Positions 46,574-55,787 of a stretch of DNA of 64,000 bases are shown piece after piece. Made by a program: the position numbers and the translations under genes. Each line of letters begins with the position of its first letter. Position 1 is the first letter of the stretch. A model generated the notes under the pieces. The model had not been told where the DNA came from. It saw only the letters and a list, made by a program, of their open reading frames with translations, and ran no database searches. Source of the DNA: Gemmatimonadaceae bacterium (GTDB lineage Bacteria > Gemmatimonadota > Gemmatimonadetes > Gemmatimonadales > Gemmatimonadaceae); assembly GCA_035633115.1 (NCBI GenBank), contig DASQFN010000045.1, positions 124,001 to 188,000 on the forward strand, read 5' to 3'.

Positions 46574-47344
46574 ATGATACCACTCAGCGACGAGCATCCG
46601 ACACTTCGTACGCCTGTCATGACGTACGCAATACTCGCGACGCTCGTCGGGACGTGGGTATTCGTCCAGGGCGCCGGCTTCAACCAGCAGCAGCTCGCCA
46701 TCAGCATCTGTAACCTTGGCATGGTGCCTGGGGAGATCACGCACCAGGCGAGGCTTGGGACCGGCGTTCCGCTCGGCGACGGCCTGGCCTGTGTCATCGA
46801 TGATCAGCAGGTAAACATCCTAACTCCAGTCATCTCCATGTTTCTGCATGGAGGTTGGGGGCATCTGCTGGGCAACTGCCTTTTTTTCTGGGTGTTCGGC
46901 AATAATGTCGAAGACAGCATGGGCCGCGTCCGCTTCGTCGTCTTCTATCTGCTCTGTGGGCTCGCGGCCGCGGCGACCCACATACTTGTTCAGCCGGGCT
47001 CGCCGGTGCCAACCGTTGGTGCGTCCGGGGCGATTTCCGGGGTGCTCGGCGCCTATCTTGTGCTATATCCCAAGGTACGGGTGCGAATGCTCTTTTATTT
47101 CCTTGTCTTCTTCCGCGTGATTCCGGTTCCGGCCTGGGCCGTACTGCTTTGGTGGTTCGCGTGGCAGGTGATCAGCGGCCTGCCAGAGCTCATGAGCGTG
47201 CGCCCTGAAGTCTCGGGTGGCGTAGCGGTCTGGGCGCACATCGGCGGCTTCGTCGCCGGACTGATACTCGTGAAGCTGTTCGAGAATCCAGCGCTCGTAG
47301 CGCGTCGTGATATTCCTGCGGACCTCCAGCCACGGTACAGATAG
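46574..47344 (+). CDS. Rhomboid-family intramembrane serine protease
   Basis: A 256-residue polytopic membrane protein. The rhomboid signature HGGWGHLLGN (His92, His97, Asn101) precedes the catalytic Ser151 in TVGASGAISG and His222 in VWAHIGGFVAG. About six to seven hydrophobic segments are present. Rhomboids cut single-pass membrane proteins within the bilayer; the substrate is unknown. The last residues end 2 bases before ppk1, so the two are probably cotranscribed. That link to polyphosphate is not an established rhomboid function. Confidence 0.93.
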   Translation: MIPLSDEHPTLRTPVMTYAILATLVGTWVFVQGAGFNQQQLAISICNLGMVPGEITHQARLGTGVPLGDGLACVIDDQQVNILTPVISMFLHGGWGHLLGNCLFFWVFGNNVEDSMGRVRFVVFYLLCGLAAAATHILVQPGSPVPTVGASGAISGVLGAYLVLYPKVRVRMLFYFLVFFRVIPVPAWAVLLWWFAWQVISGLPELMSVRPEVSGGVAVWAHIGGFVAGLILVKLFENPALVARRDIPADLQPRYR

Positions 47345-47346
47345 TC

Positions 47347-49527
47347 ATGACCTACGATCAATCGCTTTTCATAAATCGTGAGCTGAGCTGGCTCGAGTTC
47401 AACGCGCGTGTGCTGCACGAGGCGTTCGATGACCGGAACCAGCTTCTCGAGCGACTCAAGTTCCTGGCGATTTACAGCACCAACCTCGACGAATTCTACA
47501 TGGTTCGAGTCGCCGGCCTGCGGCGCCAGGTTGCGACGGGAGCGCGGCTCACTCCGCCCGACGGGATGACTCCGCAGGAGCAGCTCGACGCGATCCAGGA
47601 GCGCGTGAGCCGGCTTGTCCGGGATGCGCGTCACTGTCTGCATGATCTTCTGCTGCCGGCGCTGGAAGAGCAGGGTATCAAGCTCGTCGGCATGACTGAC
47701 CTCACATCCGCCGAGTGGCAGGCGGTGGACGAGTTCTTCGAGACGCAGGTCTTTCCGGTTCTGACGCCTCTCGCCGTCGAGCCGGGCCAGTCGTTTTCGT
47801 ACATCTCGAATCTTTCGCTGGCTCTTGCCGTCGAGCTGTACGATCCGGAGCGCGGCGTCGAGCATATCGCGCGCGTCAGGGTTCCAAAGACGCTTCCACG
47901 CTGGGTACCCGCCGGTCGCGACCTCACGTTCATTCCGCTCGAGCAGGTAATCGGCGCGAATCTAAGCGCGCTCTTTCCCGGCATGGAGGTCAGGAGCTAC
48001 TACTCGTTTCGCGTGACGCGCTACTCCGACCTCGAGCTCCCGAATTTCGAGGAGGACGACGACCTCCTCGCGCTCATCGAGGAACAGGTATTCCAGCGCC
48101 GATTCGCCGAAGTGGTCAGGATCGAGGTGCAGGAGGGAATTCCGGCGTCGTTACGGAAGCTGCTCCTCGAAGAGCTGCAGGAGGACCGGCCGCCTGAGAT
48201 GCCCCCGCTGACGGATGACGACGTCGTCGAGACTGGTCCTTTGCTCGACCTGGGAGACCTGCACGCGCTGGCCGTGCTGGAGATTCCCGAGCTTCGTGAT
48301 CCACCGCTGGTGCAGCACACTCCCGTCGAGCTGCGCGATCCGTCGCGCTCGATTTTCGATGTGATCTCCGAGCGGGACGTTCTCGTTCACCATCCGTTCG
48401 ACGCGTTCTCGACGACTGTCGACCGCTTCGTGACGAGCGCCGCCGCCGACCCCGACGTGCTCGCGATCAAGATGACTTTGTACCGGACCTCCGGCGACAC
48501 GGTGATCGTGCGCGCGCTGACGGACGCCGCGAATCGCGGCAAGCAGGTAACGGTGCTCATCGAGCTGCAGGCGCGGTTCGAGGAAGCCAACAACATCGCG
48601 TGGGCGCGGACGCTGGAGAGCGCGGGGGTGCACGTCTCCTACGGGCTCGCCGGCCTCAAGACCCACAGCAAGACTACGCTCATCGTGCGCCGCGAGGCCG
48701 GCGGGATCAGGCGGTACGGCCACATCGGCTCCGGAAACTACAATTCGAAAACCGCGCGCACGTACACGGACATCGGCTTGTTCACTTCGAGTCCGTCAGT
48801 GGGAGCCGACCTCACCGACCTGTTCAACGCGCTCACGGGTTTTTCGCGGCAGAGCCTGTTTCGAAAGCTCATCGTGGCGCCCGCCAACATGCGACGCCGG
48901 TTCATTGAGCTCATTGCCAGGGAAGCGGCGGCGGCTATGGAAGGACGCTCCGCCAGGATTATCGCGAAAATGAACTCCCTGGTCGACGCGGAGCTCATCG
49001 ACGCGCTTTACTCTGCGTCGCAGGCGGGCGTGGAGATAGACCTGCTCGTGCGCGGGATCTGCTGTCTCCGCCCCGGAGTCAGCGGGGTGAGTGACCGGAT
49101 CAGGGTGAGGAGTCTAGTCGGACGATTTCTGGAGCACTCTCGCGTTTTCTTTTTTGCGAACGGCGGGAACGAGGAATACTACTTCGGATCATCCGACTGG
49201 ATGCCGCGTAATCTCGACCGCCGGGTCGAAGCGGTGGCACCGGTCGACGACTCTGATCTGCGGGCCCGCCTCTGTGCACTCCTGAAGCTCTGTCTCGCCG
49301 ATAACACGCTTGCGTGGGATCTGGCCCCGGACGGCGCTTACACGCAGCGTCATCCGGAAGGAGACAGGGAGATAGCGACGCACGACCTGCTTGTTGGCGA
49401 TCCGTGGGGACTCTCGGCCTTTACCGAGCCCGAAGGGAAACCAGAAATACCGGAAGCAGCATCAGAAGATGGGGAAGCAGCCTCGACGACCAGACTTCAG
49501 TCCGCTTTGCCGTCCTCGTCCTCGTAG
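47347..49527 (+). CDS. ppk1: Polyphosphate kinase 1
   Basis: Ppk1 reversibly transfers the ATP gamma-phosphate to polyphosphate. It begins FINRELSWLEFNARVLHEAF and shows the central RFEEANNIAWARTLESAGVH, His440 in GLKTHSKTTLIVRR (the autophosphorylated His), a second phospholipase D-like His597 in FLEHSRVFFF, and SSDWMPRNLDRRVEAVAP. Length (726) is standard. The last ~30 residues are low-complexity acidic. Its 3' end overlaps the convergent ppx gene by 31 bases, so the synthetic and degradative enzymes face each other. Confidence 0.98.
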   Translation: MTYDQSLFINRELSWLEFNARVLHEAFDDRNQLLERLKFLAIYSTNLDEFYMVRVAGLRRQVATGARLTPPDGMTPQEQLDAIQERVSRLVRDARHCLHDLLLPALEEQGIKLVGMTDLTSAEWQAVDEFFETQVFPVLTPLAVEPGQSFSYISNLSLALAVELYDPERGVEHIARVRVPKTLPRWVPAGRDLTFIPLEQVIGANLSALFPGMEVRSYYSFRVTRYSDLELPNFEEDDDLLALIEEQVFQRRFAEVVRIEVQEGIPASLRKLLLEELQEDRPPEMPPLTDDDVVETGPLLDLGDLHALAVLEIPELRDPPLVQHTPVELRDPSRSIFDVISERDVLVHHPFDAFSTTVDRFVTSAAADPDVLAIKMTLYRTSGDTVIVRALTDAANRGKQVTVLIELQARFEEANNIAWARTLESAGVHVSYGLAGLKTHSKTTLIVRREAGGIRRYGHIGSGNYNSKTARTYTDIGLFTSSPSVGADLTDLFNALTGFSRQSLFRKLIVAPANMRRRFIELIAREAAAAMEGRSARIIAKMNSLVDAELIDALYSASQAGVEIDLLVRGICCLRPGVSGVSDRIRVRSLVGRFLEHSRVFFFANGGNEEYYFGSSDWMPRNLDRRVEAVAPVDDSDLRARLCALLKLCLADNTLAWDLAPDGAYTQRHPEGDREIATHDLLVGDPWGLSAFTEPEGKPEIPEAASEDGEAASTTRLQSALPSSSS

Positions 49528-51140
49528 GTAACAACCTTTCCATCGGGCGCTACGATCTCCACTCGAGCGTCTGCCACGCGCGAGAGCAGCCTGGATTTTC
49601 TGGCCGCACCCCACAGCTCTAGACGAATGCCCACCGCCTTGGGATTCGGGATGGCGGTAAGACGGAGAGCACGCCTCGTCCAGCGTACTCGCACACTGTC
49701 CACGGCCCCGGCGTGACCGCGGTCGAATCCATCCGCAACTCTCAGAATCGCCGAAAGCCGGACCACCTTCGCGCGCAGAGCGGCGTCGAGTGAGACGAAG
49801 TTCTCGTGCCGCTTCTTGGGCGCTGCACCGCGGTGATATCGCGCGACATTCGCGACAACCATCTGGTCGGCAGGCGTCATGCCGAGCAGCTCCGCGTGCT
49901 GCACCAGGTGATAGGAATGCTTGTGGTGCTTCTCGTAGTTGATGTGGTAGCCGATGTCGTGCAGGAGCGCAGCGTCAGCCAGCAGCTGTCGCTCGTCGGC
50001 CTGGCATCCGATGCGCTGGCCGATTGCGTCGAAGATCTGCAGGGCAAGCTTCTGTACGTGACGTGCGTGCGGTCCCTCGTAATGTGATCGCTCTGCCAGC
50101 TCTTTTACGGAACGCTCGCGCGCTTCACCAGGATCCGCCACCGTTGGAGTGACGCGTGCCGCCTCGAGAAGGATGCCCTCGCGAATGCCGTATGCCGACA
50201 CAACGAGCTCACGTGCCTCGAGACGAGCGAGGACCTCGGCGCCGACTGCAAGTCCGGCAACGATAATGTCGGCGCGCTCCTTGTTGAGCCCCGGCATCAG
50301 CGCGCGCTCTGTGGGTGACATGCTGGCGAGAGTGTCGACTATGTGCTCGAGATCGACGCGCGGGACCACTGTTCCGTGGATCGTGCGCGCCGTTTCCATT
50401 CCCTGACGCGCGAGATGGATGCTCGCGAGGTTGGTGAACGTTCCACCCGATGCGATGATGCGAGCACGGCCCCAGTGGCGCGCCGAGAGCTGCTTCGAGA
50501 GCTCCCGGCGAACGCGCTTGCGCAGGCGGACCACGCCCTTCATTCCGCGATTGTCGGTGAGAAACTCCTCGGTCATCCGGATCGCCCCGAACGGCAACGA
50601 GATAAAGCGATCCACGAGACCGTCGGCGCTGAGGACCAGCTCGAGCGAGCCGCCGCCGATGTCCATGATCACGGAGCGGCCGGCGGCAAGATCAAAGTGT
50701 GCAAGCGCGCTGCGAAAGCTGAGTCGTGCCTCGTCCTCGCCATTGATGACTCGGATCTTGAGCCCTGTCTCCTCCCTTACGAGCGCGAGAAACTCCTGCC
50801 TGTTGCTCGCTTCCCGCACAGCGCTGGTGGCGACAACTTCGATCCGACGGCAGCCCTGCTGCTTCGCCAATGCCGCCATGCGTGCGAGGGCGCTCAAAGC
50901 ATTCTGCATCGCTGGTCCGCTCAGCGCTCCCGTGCGCTCCACTCCGGCGCCAAGCCTGGGAGCGGCTTTCATTTCGTCCACGACTCTGATCGCGCCGTTG
51001 GCGCCGACGTCGGCGATAATCTGCCTGATGGAGTTCGATCCGATGTCGATCGCGGCAATGCGCGTCGAGCTGTCAGCGCTCGGCGTCGGTGGCTTGTTCG
51101 AGCTCACCGTCAGCTGAAGGTTTCGCGTTGCCTGCGTCAT
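49497..51140 (-). CDS. ppx: Ppx/GppA exopolyphosphatase with C-terminal HD domain
   Basis: An ASKHA-fold phosphatase of 547 residues that removes terminal phosphate from polyphosphate or pppGpp. The phosphate-1 loop is IAAIDIGSNSIRQIIADV, SVIMDIGGGSLELVLS is the phosphate-2 loop, and ASGGTFTNLASI and VSAYGIREGILLE follow. An HD-type region (LLADAALLHDIGYHINYEKH) follows from ~390, as in long Ppx proteins. It is the last gene of the minus-strand operon headed by the DUF4956 gene. Its first ~25 residues are low-complexity, so the true start may be slightly internal. Confidence 0.95.
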   Translation of the reverse strand: MTQATRNLQLTVSSNKPPTPSADSSTRIAAIDIGSNSIRQIIADVGANGAIRVVDEMKAAPRLGAGVERTGALSGPAMQNALSALARMAALAKQQGCRRIEVVATSAVREASNRQEFLALVREETGLKIRVINGEDEARLSFRSALAHFDLAAGRSVIMDIGGGSLELVLSADGLVDRFISLPFGAIRMTEEFLTDNRGMKGVVRLRKRVRRELSKQLSARHWGRARIIASGGTFTNLASIHLARQGMETARTIHGTVVPRVDLEHIVDTLASMSPTERALMPGLNKERADIIVAGLAVGAEVLARLEARELVVSAYGIREGILLEAARVTPTVADPGEARERSVKELAERSHYEGPHARHVQKLALQIFDAIGQRIGCQADERQLLADAALLHDIGYHINYEKHHKHSYHLVQHAELLGMTPADQMVVANVARYHRGAAPKKRHENFVSLDAALRAKVVRLSAILRVADGFDRGHAGAVDSVRVRWTRRALRLTAIPNPKAVGIRLELWGAARKSRLLSRVADARVEIVAPDGKVVTYEDEDGKAD

Positions 51141-51155
51141 TGCGTCATAGCGTAA

Positions 51156-52094
51156 CTAGTGACATATCCGGCCGCCCGGATCCCAGATTCGCCCCTCCGT
51201 GTCCAGAAAAGCATGACGGTATTCCCCGTCGCCAAGCGTGAGTTTCAGAACCCCAAAATGGCCTTGAATCTGCACAGCCGAGCTTGGCGACAGCACACTG
51301 CGTACTCCTCGAAGGTCCGCCCCGCCGGTCCCCACGATTATCTGCGTGATGCCCCTTACGGTATCGGGGACGCCCGCCGGAGTCTGCGGATAGAAGCGCT
51401 CGTAGTGATGCTCATGACCGTTCACCACGAGATCGACTCCCGCCTCATACAGAATCGTCCACAGCCCGTGCATTTGTGGACTGTCTCCGTGGCTTCCCGA
51501 GCTGAAAAGGGGCTTATGAAAATACGCCATCGTACATGGCTTCGCGTGATCCTTGAGGTCTTTGCGGAGCCACTCTTCCTGTCCCGCATCGGCGACTGAG
51601 CCAACTGTCAGCTCGCTGTTCAACGCGATCACATGCCATTCCCCGAGGTCATAGCTGTAATACCCCTTACCTGCCGGGCCGGCTCGTTCGCCAAAGTACC
51701 TGTAGTATCCCGTGCCGCTCCGCATCTCGAAATCGTGATTGCCCGGCGTTGGATGAATCCATTTCATGATGGATCTCGCTCTATTCCCCCACGACGGCGT
51801 GAAGCACCGCACGAAGAAATCGTCGTACCCTCTCGCGCCGGACGGATACGCATTGTCGCCGACGGTAAAGACCGCGTTCGGTACGTTCGCGGCGCTGTCG
51901 GCCTTGAGCACGCTGTCGACAAGCACTGCTGTTGCTTCATCTCCGACGCTCCCGCAGACCGCAATATCGCCGGCGCCGATCATCACCGCAGCGCCGGCGA
52001 GAGCGATCTCAGCAGCAGAAGCGCCGGCCGCTGGCGGCGTCTTGATCTCTGGAGGACAGGCGACGCCGAATAACGGAATCACGGCGAGCAGCAT
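51156..52094 (-). CDS. Secreted calcineurin-like metallophosphoesterase
   Basis: A purple-acid-phosphatase-like enzyme of 312 residues from ATG 52094. The metal motifs are AGDIAVCG, TVGDNAYPSG, TPGNHDFE and NGHEHHYER, all intact. MLLAVIPLFGVAC looks like a lipoprotein signal but lacks the basic n-region. Reading from CTG 52112 gives LRNRSLMLLAVIPLFGVAC, a better signal, so a non-ATG start is possible. The longest open frame begins inside the preceding gene and is not believable. It lies 85 bases after the barrel gene and 15 before ppx. The substrate is unknown; a phosphomonoester is likely. Confidence 0.88.
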   Translation of the reverse strand: MLLAVIPLFGVACPPEIKTPPAAGASAAEIALAGAAVMIGAGDIAVCGSVGDEATAVLVDSVLKADSAANVPNAVFTVGDNAYPSGARGYDDFFVRCFTPSWGNRARSIMKWIHPTPGNHDFEMRSGTGYYRYFGERAGPAGKGYYSYDLGEWHVIALNSELTVGSVADAGQEEWLRKDLKDHAKPCTMAYFHKPLFSSGSHGDSPQMHGLWTILYEAGVDLVVNGHEHHYERFYPQTPAGVPDTVRGITQIIVGTGGADLRGVRSVLSPSSAVQIQGHFGVLKLTLGDGEYRHAFLDTEGRIWDPGGRICH

Positions 52095-52179
52095 CAGCGA
52101 CCGATTCCGCAGCGTAATGCCCGATCGGTGCCTGCGATTGCCCTGCGACGGACTCGTTATGGCTGTTTCTCTGCTTGCC

Positions 52180-54885
52180 TCAGAATGCAAACCCAAGACT
52201 GGTGAGGACGCGACGGTCGGGATTGTTCGTGTAAAGAACCGTGAGGCTGGTCTCGGGCCTGATGATCCCGATCCAGAATCCTGCCCCTGTGCCTTTGTGC
52301 CACCCGCCCGGCGATTCACCATCAACATAAACCCGCGCCATGTCGACGAAACCAAGAGCGCCGACGTCCAACGGAAGAATCAAGGGAAATTTCGCGATCG
52401 GAACGCGGAGCTCGCCACTGCCGTACAGCGAAGCGGCTCCGGCATATCGCTGCCGGTGCTCTGTACGGAGGGAGTTCGACCCGCCAATGAAAGCCGCGTC
52501 GAAGTAAGGGAATTCGCCGAACAGCTTTTTCCCGCCTGCCCGGAGGGCCACTACAGGACGCGTCAGCATGGGCACGGTGAGATACGCTGTCGCGACCGCC
52601 GCGAGCTCCTCGTACGCGCTTTCCGCGTCCCACATGCCGGGGTAATAGCTCCCGGTCAAATCCAGGGTTCCCCAGAATGGCGGATCCTCCGGCGGAATCA
52701 CTGTAAAGGGGCCTTTCGTCACTCCGGTATCGATGGTCATCCGGGTGTCGTGATAGAGCTTGAGCTGGAGCCCGGCCTGACCGAAAGTCGCGAAGCCGTA
52801 CGGCCGCTCCTGCGCTATGAACCGATTTACGGCGCTATCCGTCGTCGTATAGCGCACGATCGGCCCCAGCGACACATCGCTCTCGGGACCAAAGGAGAAA
52901 CCCACCGCGGGGCGGAAGCTCCATTGCCGCTGTCGCACGTCGTAAAAGTCTCCCGTCAGGTTCGGCACGTCGTTTCCGAACCCGCGGAATTCAACGACCT
53001 CGAGCTGCGTCATTCTCGCCGCTGTGGGAATGTGAAGACCCGATTCTGCGAACCGGTTGTCCGTGTCGAGGCCGATGTCGAAACCACGGATTGTCGTCGA
53101 ATACGCCGCTGTCGCTTTGATCATGCTGGCGTACGGGATCTTTCGGAAGCCGTATTTGTAGCGCGCGATGCCGATCTTCGGGACCAGGCCCAGGCCGTGA
53201 CCGGTCTTGATGCCGACGACTGGACGGATGCTTGTGCCGCGGTCACGCTTCGGGGGAATCAGGGTGCCGTACGCGCTGACCCACGGACGGCGATTGAAGT
53301 CGAGCAGAGATTCGTCGACCTCCTCTTCCTCCTTTTCTTTCCCTTCCTCTTTCGGCTTATCGGCTTTTCCCTGCGCGCCGGCGACATCGGGCTTGTCCGT
53401 TTTGTCGGCGTTTTCGGTCGTATCGGGCTCGTACCTGACCCCGCTCACACTCCCAACGTCATAGAGCCGTGTGGGGTTGCTCCGGCCCCCGACCGTGGAG
53501 GAATCCACCATCGAGTTCTCGCCGTTGCCCCCGATGATTCGCACGGGAATGCTCTGCTGCACTCGGCCTGTCACGAGCGCGACGTCATTGCCGCCGTGCA
53601 GGTAAAGACGGATTTCCCTTGTTTCCCGTGCGTCGAAGCGGCGCACGAAGTACGGCGGGTTGCTTCCCGACTGGAGGCTGACGTCGACGAATCCGTCGCC
53701 CGAGCGGACTGCGGTTGCCAGCTCGTCACCGTCGGTCGCGTGGACGTCCGCAACGGAGAAAAGCGTTTGGTAGTAACCGAGCGCGGTTGCCGGGAGCTGA
53801 TCCCGGCGTGCCTTGAGCCTGGCCACAATCTCCGCGAAGGTGCCGGCGTATTCCCGAGGCATGCCGCGCACCGCCTCCTCGATAACCGAATCGTTTACGC
53901 GTTGAACGATGCTGCGAGCCACCGAATCCCAGACCGATTTCTCCAACCCGACGAGGAGTCGGCGGTCGAACTCTATGGCGTTGTCGAACAGACCGGTAAT
54001 GGGAGGATATGTGCTGTCGAAAGTCACGAGGCTGGGCAGGGCAAGTCGCGCGAGCCCGAGAAGCGTCCCACCGTACGAGACAAAGACCTTGTCCCGGTCA
54101 CGGGAAATTGGAAACCATGGGCCGCCTGGGCGGAGTCGCGCCCATTTCCACTGACCCGGATGACGGTCGTTATCGTTGAGCAGCATGTCGACGAGTCTCA
54201 CCGTCAGCATCGCACGCGCATCCACGACGTGCACCGGCTCCTTGTTTATGTTCTTGAGCAAGTCCTCGGTGTTGGTGATGTCGACGGCGCGCGCGAACGC
54301 CGGAGTCGGATGGGGGGTGCTCGGATACTCCTCGATTGTGCCGAGTATTCCTCCGAACTCCTTGCGGAACTCGCCGAGGAGCGGATCGTCGGGCATCATT
54401 ACGACAGTCGGGTTGGGATGGAGCACCCCGGTGGCATTCAGGAACGGCGGAGCTGCGACGGGCGCCGTCGGGTGTGAGGCGCTGCGAAGGTCGAGGCCTA
54501 TGCTCTTGATGATTGTGCCGTCGAAGTAGTCCGGCATGCTGAGCAGTCTCTTGTAAATCGGCCGGAACACGTACTCCGAGCTGTCGGGCGCCATGAAGCG
54601 CAGGTTATTGGACTGCTTGCCGCCTCCCATCTTGGTTGGCTTAATGCCACCGGCAAATCGTCGCAGATCCAGAACCGGTACGCTGATAGGCGTTTCCCAG
54701 AGATCGCGGTAGTTGTCGCCGAGAAGCGCGCGGTGGAGGCCGCCGGCTTCGTACGCCGTGCTCGCCGCGACGACTGTGTCCTTGATGGCTGGCGGCGAGG
54801 AGGTCGCTTGCGACAGCGCGCTCGTCGGCGAGTATATGCTCAGAAGAAGGCCGATTGCTATGGTAAGGCGGACGTTCAGGATCAT
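52180..54885 (-). CDS. Outer-membrane barrel with kinase-like N-terminal half
   Basis: An exported 901-residue protein (signal peptide to about residue 26). The N-terminal ~330 residues include GGGKQSNNLRFMAPDSSEYV then FRPIYKRL, a catalytic-loop-like MLLNDNDRHPGQWKWARL and PISRDRDKVFVSYGG. The order of a Lys strand, DRHxxxW and DRD resembles HipA/PI4K-like and Fam20-like kinases. A Lys/Glu-rich linker (DKTDKPDVAGAQGKADKPKE) follows. The C-terminal ~370 residues are a BamA/surface-antigen barrel ending GFAF. In Bacteroidota I know a similar kinase-like plus barrel unit fused behind a metallophosphoesterase; here the phosphoesterase is the next gene. ATGA couples it to the gene upstream. Kinase activity is unproven. 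Confidence 0.85.
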   Translation of the reverse strand: MILNVRLTIAIGLLLSIYSPTSALSQATSSPPAIKDTVVAASTAYEAGGLHRALLGDNYRDLWETPISVPVLDLRRFAGGIKPTKMGGGKQSNNLRFMAPDSSEYVFRPIYKRLLSMPDYFDGTIIKSIGLDLRSASHPTAPVAAPPFLNATGVLHPNPTVVMMPDDPLLGEFRKEFGGILGTIEEYPSTPHPTPAFARAVDITNTEDLLKNINKEPVHVVDARAMLTVRLVDMLLNDNDRHPGQWKWARLRPGGPWFPISRDRDKVFVSYGGTLLGLARLALPSLVTFDSTYPPITGLFDNAIEFDRRLLVGLEKSVWDSVARSIVQRVNDSVIEEAVRGMPREYAGTFAEIVARLKARRDQLPATALGYYQTLFSVADVHATDGDELATAVRSGDGFVDVSLQSGSNPPYFVRRFDARETREIRLYLHGGNDVALVTGRVQQSIPVRIIGGNGENSMVDSSTVGGRSNPTRLYDVGSVSGVRYEPDTTENADKTDKPDVAGAQGKADKPKEEGKEKEEEEVDESLLDFNRRPWVSAYGTLIPPKRDRGTSIRPVVGIKTGHGLGLVPKIGIARYKYGFRKIPYASMIKATAAYSTTIRGFDIGLDTDNRFAESGLHIPTAARMTQLEVVEFRGFGNDVPNLTGDFYDVRQRQWSFRPAVGFSFGPESDVSLGPIVRYTTTDSAVNRFIAQERPYGFATFGQAGLQLKLYHDTRMTIDTGVTKGPFTVIPPEDPPFWGTLDLTGSYYPGMWDAESAYEELAAVATAYLTVPMLTRPVVALRAGGKKLFGEFPYFDAAFIGGSNSLRTEHRQRYAGAASLYGSGELRVPIAKFPLILPLDVGALGFVDMARVYVDGESPGGWHKGTGAGFWIGIIRPETSLTVLYTNNPDRRVLTSLGFAF

Positions 54886-55787
54886 GGGCGCCAGCGATAA
54901 AGTGTGATAGAGGCGGGTGAGTTCGACGCTTCGTCGCTAACGATGAGGAGGTTGTCGCTCGTGATGGCGACGCCCTCCGGCTGCGGGTGTTTGCCGGGCA
55001 GCTCTTCGGAGCGCTCGACCTGGCCCGCGGGAGTGATCTCGATCAGTGCCTTTTCCTGGGATGAGATGAGAACGTAGTTGCCCGTTGCAGGATCGATCGT
55101 GATATCGGACGGATGCACGCCTTTCCAGCCGTTTGATCCGACGGCTTCGGACATCGGAATGCTGAGCATGGTGAGCCTTGCCGAATCCGGTCCCTGAAGC
55201 CGCCACCGATAGATCACCAGCTGGTCGCGCGGCAGCTTCTTGGTAGTGCGCTTGCACGGCATGACCAGCCACGCGCTGTCGCGCTGGAACGCGACGCCTT
55301 CGAACTCGCACTCCTTGCCCAGCCGCGTGTCGATCGTAGAGTAGCGAACTGCGGCATCGTTCGCTCCCTCCCTGAATTGATAAAGCGTGCCGTTGCTGGT
55401 GATCATGTAAATGTCGCTGCCGGCAAAGGTTATTCCCTCGAAGTCACCGGCAAGGCCGCTGCCGATTGTGAACTTTTTGAGAACTACGCCAGTCTTGGGG
55501 TTCAGCACAGTGACCCTGGCAAGCTCATCCCCATGCGCAAACAGCCTGCCGTCAGGTGTCAGCGCGATTCCCGAAATCTCCTGAAGCTCGGGTGGCATAC
55601 TCCACATCGCCACGGGCGTCATCTTTCCCGGAGTCGAGTCTGCCTGTGCAAGACGGCGCTCCAGCAGTTGTTCCCGCTCCCGCTCCGCGGCCTTGATCTG
55701 TGCCGCGCTTGCCTGAGCGGACTCGCGGCAACCTGAGGCGGCGGCAACTGCGCCGAGGACGAGTCCGAGAAGGCGGGCTGCTCTCAA
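54882..55787 (-). CDS. SdiA-regulated-like beta-propeller lipoprotein
   Basis: A 301-residue lipoprotein. A TTG start overlapping the DUF4956 stop (TTGA) gives LRAARLLGLVLGAVAAASGC, a clean signal with lipobox AASGC; longer frames run into that gene. A charged helix (AEREREQLLERRLAQADSTP) leads to a propeller with MPPELQEISGIALTPDGRLF, GDFEGITFAGSDIYMITSNG, CEFEGVAFQRDSAWLVMPCK and HPQPEGVAITSDNLLIVSDE. These repeats match SdiA-regulated/phytase-like propellers. It could bind or hydrolyse a phosphorylated ligand; no phytase active site was recognised. It overlaps the barrel gene start by four bases. Confidence 0.82.
   Translation of the reverse strand: MRAARLLGLVLGAVAAASGCRESAQASAAQIKAAEREREQLLERRLAQADSTPGKMTPVAMWSMPPELQEISGIALTPDGRLFAHGDELARVTVLNPKTGVVLKKFTIGSGLAGDFEGITFAGSDIYMITSNGTLYQFREGANDAAVRYSTIDTRLGKECEFEGVAFQRDSAWLVMPCKRTTKKLPRDQLVIYRWRLQGPDSARLTMLSIPMSEAVGSNGWKGVHPSDITIDPATGNYVLISSQEKALIEITPAGQVERSEELPGKHPQPEGVAITSDNLLIVSDEASNSPASITLYRWRP

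Noticed and set aside
44968-46713. 581-codon plus-strand open frame opposite dnaK
   Set aside because: It is a shadow of the strongly biased dnaK codons. Its 3' part also overlaps the rhomboid gene in another frame.
51766-54477. 903-codon plus-strand open frame opposite the kinase-like barrel gene
   Set aside because: The minus-strand protein has a signal peptide, motifs and a C-terminal barrel. The plus-strand product shows no recognisable domain and is a high-GC antisense shadow.
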